A stretch of 64,000 nucleotides of DNA. It comes from Crocinitomicaceae bacterium. GTDB lineage: Bacteria; Bacteroidota; Bacteroidia; Flavobacteriales_D; Crocinitomicaceae. Shown here piece after piece: positions 44,314 through 51,847 of this stretch. Location: the NCBI GenBank assembly GCA_020635955.1, contig JACJYW010000010.1, positions 117,127-181,126 of the forward strand. Direction: 5' to 3'. The notes beneath the pieces were generated by a model. That model saw only the letters and a program-made list of their open reading frames with translations, was not told where the DNA came from and did not search any database. Position 1 is the stretch's first letter. Each line of letters starts with the position of its first letter. Both the position numbers and the translations under genes were made by a program.

Positions 44314-44805
44314 ATGACGGCATTTGAATTTAATACTAGGGTGATCGACCTGAATGATTTCATTACCGGATTTGCTTTAAAATATACCCGTGATGAAGAT
44401 CTGGCGAAGGACTTGGCTCAGGAAACGATCCTAAAAGCTCTTTCAAATAGAGAAAAGTTTACAACCAATACGAATTTGAAAGGTTGGTTGAAGGTGATCT
44501 TAAAAAACACATTCATCAATTCATATCGAAAAAAATCCAATCAGGTGATATCATACAATTCTGATGATTATAAAGTGATGGTTGGTGATATGGATGATTA
44601 TAAGCCGGATGATATGTTAATGACTGATCACATTCAAAGTCTCATAGATGAATTACCCGAGTTTTTGCAAACCCCTTTCATGATGCATGTTGATGGATTC
44701 AAATACCATGAAATAGCAGAGCAACTCGATCTTCCATTGGGAACGGTTAAAAGTAGAATTCACCAAACCAGAAAGGTACTATCAAATCAGATCAGTCATG
44801 ACTAA
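44314..44805 (+). CDS. ECF-type RNA polymerase sigma factor
   Basis: This 163-residue sigma-70-family protein has region 2 (FALKYTRDEDLAKDLAQETILKAL) and region 4 (FLQTPFMMHVDGFKYHEIAEQLDLPLGTVKSRIHQTRKVL, seen in parts). No anti-sigma gene is next to it. It is the first gene of the carotenoid operon and overlaps crtI by 8 bases. In Streptomyces coelicolor the LitR/LitS pair (B12-type regulator plus ECF sigma) drives light-induced carotenoid genes; the same pairing here suggests a comparable cascade with positive feedback, which is inference. Confidence 0.93.
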   Translation: MTAFEFNTRVIDLNDFITGFALKYTRDEDLAKDLAQETILKALSNREKFTTNTNLKGWLKVILKNTFINSYRKKSNQVISYNSDDYKVMVGDMDDYKPDDMLMTDHIQSLIDELPEFLQTPFMMHVDGFKYHEIAEQLDLPLGTVKSRIHQTRKVLSNQISHD

Positions 44806-46264
44806 AAGTGTAGATGTTATTGGTGCCGGATTGTCTGGCTTGTATGCAGCATGTTACCTGGCAAAGCAAGGTTATCAGGTAAATGTGTATGAAAAGAATG
44901 AATCTGAAGGTGGTAGAGGTAGGGTATTTGAAGCCGAAGGATTTACTTTCGATATGGGTCCTTCATGGTATTGGATGCCTGAGTTAATTGACCAAATGTT
45001 TACTGATTTGGGAGAGAATCGAAGTGACTATTACGAATTGACACGTTTGGATCCTGCTTATCAGGTTTTCTGGAATTCAGAAGCGCCAACAAAATTACCG
45101 GCAGATTTTAATGAGTTGAAGTCTTTGTTTGATTCATTCGAAGATAATGGTGGTGAGAAATTAGAGCAATTTCTTCAGGATGCTCAAACCAAATATGAAA
45201 TTGCTATTGACCAGTTTTTGTTTAAACCAGGATTGAAATGGAAAGAGATCGTTAACCTTGGTGTTTTTAAAAGTGCGCTAAAGCTTGATGTGTTCAAATC
45301 TGTAGATAAGGATGTTTCGAATAGATTTACCTCTTCCAGAGCTCAGGCGATCCTGAATTTTCCAGTTCTGTTCTTGGGAGAAATGCCAAATCGCATTCCT
45401 TCATTATACACATTAATGAATTATGCCGATTTGAAATTGGGTACCTGGTATCCTGATGGAGGTATGGCTGCCATTGGCAAAGCACTGAAGAAAATTGCTG
45501 ACAACAATGGCGTAAAATTTCATTTCAATACCCCACTAGAAAAGGTTGAATGTTCCGACAATAAGGTATCTCAGATAAAAGTTGGTGACCACTGGAAGGA
45601 TACACAACAGCTTATTGTTAGTGCAGATTACCATCATATAGAACAAGATTTGTTGCCGGCTCAATATAGAACCTATGATGAAAAGTATTGGGACAGTAGA
45701 AAATTGGCCCCAAGTGCGTTAATATTCTACCTGGGCATTGATCAGGAAGTACCGATTCTGACGCATCATAATCTCTTTTTTGATGAGGATCTTATAGCGC
45801 ACGGAAAAACGATCTATGATTCTAAAAGTTGGCCTGAAGCTCCTCTGTTCTACGTTTGTGCTCCATCCAAAACGGATAAAAATGTGGCACCAGCCAATAA
45901 GGAAAATCTTTTTGTATTGATTCCTGTGGCACCTGATCTGGATGATTCATCTGAGATCCGAAACAAATATCTGGAAATCGTGATCGCCAGAATTAAAAAG
46001 CATACCGGCGTAGACATTGCAGATAAGATCATCTACAAAAGAGATTACTGTATTTCTGACTTTAAATCAGACTACAATGCCTACAAGGGCAACGCATATG
46101 GATTGGCCAATACGTTAAGACAGACGGCTAATCTTAAACCAAAGATCAAATCAATATTAAATAACCTCAATTATTGCGGACAATTGACGGTGCCAGGACC
46201 TGGAGTTCCTCCGGCTTTGATATCAGGACAAATTGTTGCAAATCACATCATCTTAAGTAAATAA
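44798..46264 (+). CDS. crtI: Phytoene desaturase
   Basis: CrtI desaturates phytoene stepwise to lycopene with FAD. The N-terminal dinucleotide motif VIGAGLSGLYAACYLAKQG is followed by GGRGRVFEAEGFTFDMGPSWY, and the C-terminal family signature YCGQLTVPGPGVPPALISGQ is intact. The length of 488 residues is typical. The gene overlaps the sigma factor gene by 8 bases and is followed by crtB after 4 bases. A second, related desaturase (crtD) lies in the same operon; the order next to crtB supports calling this one crtI. Confidence 0.95.
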   Translation: MTKSVDVIGAGLSGLYAACYLAKQGYQVNVYEKNESEGGRGRVFEAEGFTFDMGPSWYWMPELIDQMFTDLGENRSDYYELTRLDPAYQVFWNSEAPTKLPADFNELKSLFDSFEDNGGEKLEQFLQDAQTKYEIAIDQFLFKPGLKWKEIVNLGVFKSALKLDVFKSVDKDVSNRFTSSRAQAILNFPVLFLGEMPNRIPSLYTLMNYADLKLGTWYPDGGMAAIGKALKKIADNNGVKFHFNTPLEKVECSDNKVSQIKVGDHWKDTQQLIVSADYHHIEQDLLPAQYRTYDEKYWDSRKLAPSALIFYLGIDQEVPILTHHNLFFDEDLIAHGKTIYDSKSWPEAPLFYVCAPSKTDKNVAPANKENLFVLIPVAPDLDDSSEIRNKYLEIVIARIKKHTGVDIADKIIYKRDYCISDFKSDYNAYKGNAYGLANTLRQTANLKPKIKSILNNLNYCGQLTVPGPGVPPALISGQIVANHIILSK

Positions 46265-46268
46265 AATT

Positions 46269-47105
46269 ATGAAAGCACTTTATGACCAATACAGTTATAC
46301 CGCTTCTAAGCATGTAACAAAGTTGTACAGTACATCTTTTTACAACGGAGTTTTATTTCTGGATAAAAAGATTAGAAAAGACATTCACGCCATCTATGGT
46401 TTTGTAAGATTGGCGGATGAGATCGTAGATTCTTTTCATGGTTATGACAAAGCAGAATTGTTAGCCAAATTCAAAGAGGAAACATATGTAGCCATTGCGC
46501 AGGGAATCTCCTTGAATCCGGTTCTTCATGCGTTTCAATCAACAGTAAATAAATATCAGATCGATCATGAGTTAATTGACCAATTCCTGCATTCTATGGA
46601 AATGGACCTTAATCCGTTGGATTATGACCAAAGCAAATATGAAGAGTACATCTTGGGCTCTGCTGAAGTAGTTGGCTTGATGTGCCTTAAGATCTTTGTA
46701 TACGGAGATCAGCAAAAATATGAGATGCTGAAACCTGCTGCCATGAAATTGGGTTCTGCATTTCAAAAGATCAATTTCCTACGTGATCTGAAAGCAGATG
46801 TTGAAGGCTTAGGACGGGTTTATTTTCCCAATGTAGGGGATGAAGGCATCACTCCAGAAAACAAAAAGGAAATCGAAAAAGAGATCCAAAAAGAATTTGA
46901 TGAGGCATTTCAGGGAATCATCAGATTGCCAAAATCATCACGCTTTGGTGTGTATGTGAGTTATGTCTATTATACCCAATTGTTGAGAAAGATCAAGAGA
47001 AAATCTACGGCTGAGTTAATGTCTTCTAGAATAAGAGTTTCCAATAAGAGAAAAATGTGGTTGTTCGCACAATCATACGTCAGAAATACAATGAATCTGT
47101 TATGA
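46269..47105 (+). CDS. crtB: Phytoene synthase
   Basis: CrtB condenses two geranylgeranyl diphosphates to phytoene. Both Mg-binding aspartate motifs are visible: DEIVD in VRLADEIVDSF (near residue 54) and DLKAD in INFLRDLKADVEGLGRVYFP. The 278-residue length is normal for bacterial enzymes. The stop overlaps the start of the next gene (ATGA). GGPP synthase is not in the window and must be supplied from elsewhere. Confidence 0.95.
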   Translation: MKALYDQYSYTASKHVTKLYSTSFYNGVLFLDKKIRKDIHAIYGFVRLADEIVDSFHGYDKAELLAKFKEETYVAIAQGISLNPVLHAFQSTVNKYQIDHELIDQFLHSMEMDLNPLDYDQSKYEEYILGSAEVVGLMCLKIFVYGDQQKYEMLKPAAMKLGSAFQKINFLRDLKADVEGLGRVYFPNVGDEGITPENKKEIEKEIQKEFDEAFQGIIRLPKSSRFGVYVSYVYYTQLLRKIKRKSTAELMSSRIRVSNKRKMWLFAQSYVRNTMNLL

Positions 47106-47548
47106 TCACAACACTGCTATATATCCTTTTAAGCTCATCCGTTCAAATGGATGACATTCGGCAACTGTTTACTACGGCAGCTGAAGACGAGTCTACTTGT
47201 GAACAACTAATGAAGACAACTGATGGTTATACAATGGATTACAAGCCCGTTGTTTTTGCTTATCATGCGGCAGCTGAAATGACCATGGCCAATCACGTAA
47301 TGTGGCCAGTAAGTAAATTGAGTTATTTCAATGGAGGTAAAAGGAAATTAGAAGAAGTGGTATCGAAGTATAGCTCGGATGTTGAGATTCGTTATGTGAG
47401 ATTTGCGGTTCAAAGTGGTAGCCCTTCTTTTCTGGGTTACAAAGATGATATGGCGCAAGATGAGGCCTACATCCGAAAGAATATAGATAAAACAGATTGG
47501 ACTGGTTCATTTAAAAAAGATGTGATCGCATTACTGGATAAATACTAA
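47102..47548 (+). CDS. Small exported protein in the carotenoid operon, unknown function
   Basis: A 148-residue protein with a short signal peptide (MITTLLYILLSSSVQM). The mature part is helical, with YHAAAEMTMANHVMWPVSKLSYFNGGKRKLEEVV and then VEIRYVRFAVQSGSPSFLGYKDD, a pattern I associate with conserved Bacteroidota proteins of unknown function. The ATG at 47102 overlaps the crtB stop and is preferred over an in-frame start at 47057 inside crtB. It overlaps crtD by one base. Close packing implies co-expression; a direct role in pigment synthesis is not shown. Confidence 0.8.
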   Translation: MITTLLYILLSSSVQMDDIRQLFTTAAEDESTCEQLMKTTDGYTMDYKPVVFAYHAAAEMTMANHVMWPVSKLSYFNGGKRKLEEVVSKYSSDVEIRYVRFAVQSGSPSFLGYKDDMAQDEAYIRKNIDKTDWTGSFKKDVIALLDKY

Positions 47549-49029
47549 TGTCTGAGCTGGGATTTACATATGATACAGTAGTGATTGGCGGAGGACTTTC
47601 CGGCATGGCTGCTGCTTTGCGTCGAAATAAACGTGGAGACAAGGTGCTATTGCTTGAAAAAAATCAAAAGCTCGGCGGTAAGCTGGATGAATTGAAATGG
47701 AACAATTTTCGCTGGGATAAGGGCCCTTCATTATTTACTTTGCCTCACCTGGTTGATGAGCTTTTTGAGCTATTTGATAAAGACCCTCGTCAGTATTTCA
47801 AGTATGAATTGCATCATGAAAACTGCAGATATTATTACCAGGATGGCACCAAATTTATCCTTCACTCAGATGAAAATCAAAGAAGATTAGAATTAAGTCA
47901 AACGTTCTCAGATCAAGAAGCTAATGCGGTTGAGGATTATTTGATAAAGGCAGCTTCCACCTATAATGCAATTGGAGATTTATTCATTGATGAACCGAAG
48001 TTGCAATGGAAAGATGCTTTGAAGCCAAAAGTGTTAAAGCAATACCCAAAGGTATTGTCAAGTCAGATGCTACGTAATTTGAATCGCTTTAATGAGGGCA
48101 AATTGAAGCATCCTAAATTGGTGCAACTCTTTAATAGATTTGGTACTTACAACGGTTCGAATCCCTATAAAATGAGTGGTTTGTACAGCATGATCCCTCA
48201 CCTTGAACTGAATTTAGGTACATATTTTCCTAAAGGTGGAATGCGGTCTATTGTTGATGGGATAGAGAATCTAATCTCTGAAACGGATATTGAAATACGT
48301 CTTGATCAGCAACAGATACGGGTTGAAGCAAAAAATGGTGGATTCCTGATCAATTCTAACGGAAGATCGATCCTGTCAAAAAGGGTGATTTGTGCCATTG
48401 ATCATGTTACCTTTTATAGAAAGATCTTCAGAGATAATAAGCAACTCAATCGCTCATTAGTAGAAGAAAGATCATCATCTGGTTTGGTTTTTTATTGGGC
48501 AATTGATCAAAAATTCAATGAAATAGGTCTTCACAATATTTTGTTTTCTGAAGATTATAAAAAGGAGTTTGATCAGATCTTTGGTGGGCAGATTCCGGAA
48601 AATCCAACCATCTATATTCATAACAGTTCAGCTATTGAACCTTCTGATGCACCTGAAAATGGACAAAACTGGTTCGTCATGATCAATACACCGGCAGGAG
48701 TTCAACCTACAGAAAAGCAAATAGGACAGTTGCGATCATTTATCGTTGATAGGGTAAGACAATTCGTAGGAATTGAAATTGAGAATAAGATCTTATTCGA
48801 AGACCATTGGACCATGAAAGATATAGAATCAATTACGGGTTCTTATCAAGGGGCGCTTTATGGTGGAGCATTTAACTCTAAAATGGCATCATTTAAAAGG
48901 CACGGAAATCAAAGTAAAAAACACAAGGGTCTATTTTTTACCGGTGGATCAGTGCATCCGGGAGGCGGAATACCTCTTGTTTTAAAATCAGCCAAAATTG
49001 TAGACCAATTAATCGAAGAACATGGATAG
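47548..49029 (+). CDS. crtD: Carotenoid 3,4-desaturase (CrtI/CrtD family)
   Basis: This second CrtI-like flavoenzyme has the FAD motif VVIGGGLSGMAAALRRNKRG, GGKLDELKWNNFRWDKGPSLF and the C-terminal FTGGSVHPGGGIPLVLKSAK. Members next to cruF and crtZ in Bacteroidota act as 1'-hydroxy-gamma-carotene C-3',4' desaturases (CrtD), while the enzyme next to crtB makes lycopene. The HPGGGIPL ending is typical of CrtD-type proteins. It overlaps cruF by 8 bases. The specific step is inferred from operon content. Confidence 0.85.
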   Translation: MSELGFTYDTVVIGGGLSGMAAALRRNKRGDKVLLLEKNQKLGGKLDELKWNNFRWDKGPSLFTLPHLVDELFELFDKDPRQYFKYELHHENCRYYYQDGTKFILHSDENQRRLELSQTFSDQEANAVEDYLIKAASTYNAIGDLFIDEPKLQWKDALKPKVLKQYPKVLSSQMLRNLNRFNEGKLKHPKLVQLFNRFGTYNGSNPYKMSGLYSMIPHLELNLGTYFPKGGMRSIVDGIENLISETDIEIRLDQQQIRVEAKNGGFLINSNGRSILSKRVICAIDHVTFYRKIFRDNKQLNRSLVEERSSSGLVFYWAIDQKFNEIGLHNILFSEDYKKEFDQIFGGQIPENPTIYIHNSSAIEPSDAPENGQNWFVMINTPAGVQPTEKQIGQLRSFIVDRVRQFVGIEIENKILFEDHWTMKDIESITGSYQGALYGGAFNSKMASFKRHGNQSKKHKGLFFTGGSVHPGGGIPLVLKSAKIVDQLIEEHG

Positions 49030-49633
49030 GGCTATTAGATATTTTCCGTTGATCTTACTGGTTTTCCATTTAATTGGAATCAGTTTGTTCATGTCTCTTT
49101 CTGAGGCACCTGATCTATCATATCTAAACATATTCATGAGCGCAATCTTGGTGCTGATTGCTGAAAAAGAGCAACGAAAATCAATTCAGATCTTTGCATT
49201 CATATTTGTTACGGGCTTTTTGATCGAATTAATTGGAGTTCAAACGGCATTACTTTTTGGGGAATATACATATGAACCAAGCATGGGGCCATTACTGTTT
49301 GGAACCCCTTTCATCATTGGAGCGACATGGTACGCAGTAGTGGCTGGTGCTGCTTCTGTAGCAGGATTATTCAGGCTAAATATCTTTCTGAAATCAGCAT
49401 TGGCGGGAATGCTAGCAGTAATTATGGACCTTTTCATTGAGCAGGTAGCCATAAAATATGAATTGTGGAGATGGACAGATAGCCAACCTCCGATATACAA
49501 TTACATCTGTTGGTTTGTTTTCGGCAGTATGTTTGCCTTTTTATATATCAAAAACACAAAAAATCTCAATAAAACAGCCCTTTCCCTTTTTTGGATCTGG
49601 CTACTATTTTTCACTGTATTAACTCTTTTCTAA
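49022..49633 (+). CDS. cruF: Carotenoid 1,2-hydratase of the CruF family
   Basis: This 203-residue membrane protein with about six to seven hydrophobic segments matches the carotenoid biosynthesis protein family (CruF / bisanhydrobacterioruberin hydratase). Key stretch: FGEYTYEPSMGPLLFGTPFIIGATWYAVV, and MDLFIEQVAIKYELWRW. CruF adds water across the C-1',2' double bond of the acyclic psi end of gamma-carotene, giving a 1'-hydroxyl. It overlaps crtD by 8 bases and precedes crtZ by 1 base. Confidence 0.88.
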   Translation: MDRAIRYFPLILLVFHLIGISLFMSLSEAPDLSYLNIFMSAILVLIAEKEQRKSIQIFAFIFVTGFLIELIGVQTALLFGEYTYEPSMGPLLFGTPFIIGATWYAVVAGAASVAGLFRLNIFLKSALAGMLAVIMDLFIEQVAIKYELWRWTDSQPPIYNYICWFVFGSMFAFLYIKNTKNLNKTALSLFWIWLLFFTVLTLF

Positions 49634-49634
49634 C

Positions 49635-50132
49635 ATGGAAACATTATTAACAATTCTGGCAATCTTTGGTGCATTTGCAGGTATGGAATTCATGGCATGG
49701 TTTACACACAAATATGTGATGCATGGTTTTTTATGGGCTTTGCATAAAGATCATCATCAACCAACTGATGGTCCTTTTGAAAAGAATGACCTTTTCTTCT
49801 TGATCTATGCAATACCATCTTGGCTTTGCATTATGCTGGGCTTAATGAACCAAAATTATCCGGTGGTAGGCATTGGGGCGGGTATAGCTTTATATGGAAT
49901 TACATACTTTCTTGTACATGATGTGCTGATCCACAGACGTTTCAAATGGTTTGATAAAACTAATAACAGCTATTTTAAAGCCATCAGAAAAGCACATAAA
50001 GTACATCATAAGAACAGGTTTAAACAAGAAGGATCTTGTTTTGGAATGTTGATCGTACCCTCTAAATATTTCACCGGTTCTATTCCAAAGAAGCGAAAAA
50101 CAGCAGTAAGAATGTTTGATATTTTGATGTGA
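49635..50132 (+). CDS. crtZ: Beta-carotene 3-hydroxylase
   Basis: A di-iron membrane hydroxylase of 165 residues with the histidine clusters expected of CrtZ: HKYVMHGFLWALHKDHHQ (about residues 25-42), HDVLIHRR and RKAHKVHHKNR. It introduces the 3-hydroxyl on the beta ring. The gene is packed between cruF and crtYcd, with 1-base gaps. Length and motif layout are normal. Confidence 0.94.
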   Translation: METLLTILAIFGAFAGMEFMAWFTHKYVMHGFLWALHKDHHQPTDGPFEKNDLFFLIYAIPSWLCIMLGLMNQNYPVVGIGAGIALYGITYFLVHDVLIHRRFKWFDKTNNSYFKAIRKAHKVHHKNRFKQEGSCFGMLIVPSKYFTGSIPKKRKTAVRMFDILM

Positions 50133-50133
50133 T

Positions 50134-50820
50134 TTGAACGCACTATATCTCATATTGATCTTGCTAACAGCTTTTTTTCCTGTTGTTTTGAGCTTTGATA
50201 AGAAAGTTCGGTTTGTTCAAAGTTGGAAATGGGTGATGGTTGCCACTATTATTGTAGGAGTTCCATTCATCATATGGGATATGATCTTTACGAAGCACCT
50301 AGTTTGGGGATTTACTGAAGATTATTTGCTGGGCGTTCAAATTGGAAATCTTCCCGTAGAAGAGGTTTCATTTTTCATTGTAGTACCATTTGCTTGCACT
50401 TTTATTTATGAATGTGTCAAATACTACTTCCAAAAGGTAGATTTTAGCAAATTCAATTTCATATTCTTACCTATTCTATTGGGATATGCCATTGTTTTGA
50501 TTTCTATCAATCCTATGGGTTGGTATAGTCTATCTTCAGTGACCTTATCGATATTGGTGATTGGATTTCTGTTTATCAAAAGAAAAGTATTCTCAAAGGT
50601 TCCTATAGCCTTTTTCATTTCTCTTGTTCCTTTTTTAATGGTCAATGGTGTTTTAACGGGTTTTGGAATTGAGAATGAAATAGTATGGTACAATGAAGGC
50701 CATTTTTCATCCTTAAGGATAATCACTATTCCTTTTGAAGATGTATTGTATAGCTTCAGTTTAATTGTCCTCAATATACTTGTGTTCGAATCACTTAAAA
50801 GTAAATTTCAAACGTCATAG
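50134..50820 (+). CDS. crtY: Lycopene cyclase, fused CrtYc/CrtYd type
   Basis: This 228-residue membrane protein consists of two halves with the lycopene cyclase domain pattern of heterodimeric bacterial cyclases fused into one chain: PVEEVSFF in the first half and PFEDVLYSF in the second, plus WGFTEDYLLG and TGFGIENEIVWYN. It closes beta-rings on lycopene or on its hydroxylated derivatives. The start codon is TTG, 1 base after crtZ. Combined with CruF it should act on one end only, giving a monocyclic carotenoid. It is the last gene of the operon. Confidence 0.9.
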   Translation: MNALYLILILLTAFFPVVLSFDKKVRFVQSWKWVMVATIIVGVPFIIWDMIFTKHLVWGFTEDYLLGVQIGNLPVEEVSFFIVVPFACTFIYECVKYYFQKVDFSKFNFIFLPILLGYAIVLISINPMGWYSLSSVTLSILVIGFLFIKRKVFSKVPIAFFISLVPFLMVNGVLTGFGIENEIVWYNEGHFSSLRIITIPFEDVLYSFSLIVLNILVFESLKSKFQTS

Positions 50821-50845
50821 TAGGCTACTAACTTCTTCAAAGAAT

Positions 50846-50853
50846 TATCTTTG
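50846..50853 (+). promoter_or_regulatory. Candidate -7 element of the membrane LytTR gene
   Basis: TATCTTTG is an exact TAnnTTTG match ending 6 bases before the GTG at 50860. It overlaps the alternative TTG start at 50851, which therefore cannot be used from this promoter. Confidence 0.5.
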
Positions 50854-50859
50854 AGGACA

Positions 50860-51738
50860 GTGAATTGGCTAAAAAGTCCATATCCTTTTATTTATGACAA
50901 CGCAATCAACAGACTTGTTGTTTTTGCCTTTGTTTTCCTATTTGTCTTCATTTTCATTGTTACGTTCAAACCCTTTCAAATTGAAAATGTGGTGAGTGTA
51001 ACAGTTCCCAGGGCGGCGCTTTATTATTCCTTGTCTAGTAGCTTAACTTGCATAATTACATTAGAGATCAGCCTGAAATTCTTCCCATCCTTTTTCTCAG
51101 AGCGTAAATGGACTGTAGGAAAAGAGATCTTGATGATGAATGTGGTAATGTTCTTCATTGCGATCATCAATTTTTTTGTGGGTAGAGAAATTGAGCTCTA
51201 TGAAAGTTCTCCCAATTCTATTCTCCTTCAAGATATCCTGAATGATCTGTTACACACCTATTCAATTGGTATTTTTCCAATTGCTTTTATCACCTTATTG
51301 AATTATGTGATCAAACTGAATAGAAATCTGAACCATTCAAAACAGTTAAATGAATTGTTATCGAATCGAAATGAAGGTCAAAAGGTCAATAACAAGATCA
51401 TAGAAATTGTTGGTCCTGGGGCTAATAACGTGAAAGAACTAATATTGAATGAGATTCTTTACATCATGTCAGATGGTAATTACGTAGAGTATTATTTGGA
51501 TAAGGAGGGCGAAGTGAAAAGAGAGATTCAACGAAATTCTTTAAATAGTATAGAGGAACAATTAAAAAGCGAATCCGCTTTTTTTCGATCCCATAGAGCA
51601 TATATAATCAATATTGAGAAAGTTCAATCGTCTACTGGAAATGCACAAGGCTATCAATTACAATTTGCTAATGTTGAACAAACAGTTCCGGTATCCAGGA
51701 GAAATTTATCGGCTTTTGATCAGTTGATAAATGGTTAG
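50860..51738 (+). CDS. Membrane-bound LytTR-domain transcription regulator
   Basis: About four transmembrane segments occupy the N-terminal 170 residues. The C-terminal third is a LytTR DNA-binding domain (NEILYIMSDGNYVEYYLDKEGEVKR ... ESAFFRSHRAYIINIEKV ... VPVSRRN, cited in parts). There is no receiver domain, so it senses through its membrane part rather than by phosphorelay. GTG at 50860 is preferred because a -7 element covers the upstream TTG. Directly after its stop begin three 20-bp tandem repeats, a plausible binding array in front of the TonB receptor gene. Confidence 0.9.
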   Translation: MNWLKSPYPFIYDNAINRLVVFAFVFLFVFIFIVTFKPFQIENVVSVTVPRAALYYSLSSSLTCIITLEISLKFFPSFFSERKWTVGKEILMMNVVMFFIAIINFFVGREIELYESSPNSILLQDILNDLLHTYSIGIFPIAFITLLNYVIKLNRNLNHSKQLNELLSNRNEGQKVNNKIIEIVGPGANNVKELILNEILYIMSDGNYVEYYLDKEGEVKREIQRNSLNSIEEQLKSESAFFRSHRAYIINIEKVQSSTGNAQGYQLQFANVEQTVPVSRRNLSAFDQLING

Positions 51739-51798
51739 AACTTTGCTCGTCATAACACAACTTTGTTATTGATAACATAACTTTGTCATTCATCACAA
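51739..51798 (+). repeat. Three 20-bp tandem repeats upstream of the TonB receptor
   Basis: AACTTTGCTCGTCATAACAC, AACTTTGTTATTGATAACAT and AACTTTGTCATTCATCACAA follow one another without gaps, starting at the base after the LytTR gene stop codon. Neighbouring copies share 15-16 of 20 positions, with AACTTTG invariant. A 20-bp period places the core on one face of the helix, as with direct repeats bound by LytTR regulators. A -7 match TAACTTTG (51778-51785) straddles the boundary of copies two and three. Confidence 0.75.
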
Positions 51799-51847
51799 AT
51801 AATTGATTCTAGCTGAAATAGGCAATATGTTAGCGAAAAAAAACAAG

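Noticed and set aside
50424..50774. Minus-strand open frame of 116 codons inside crtY
   Set aside because: Antisense to a recognised lycopene cyclase; Lys/Ile-rich composition typical of shadow frames in AT-rich DNA.
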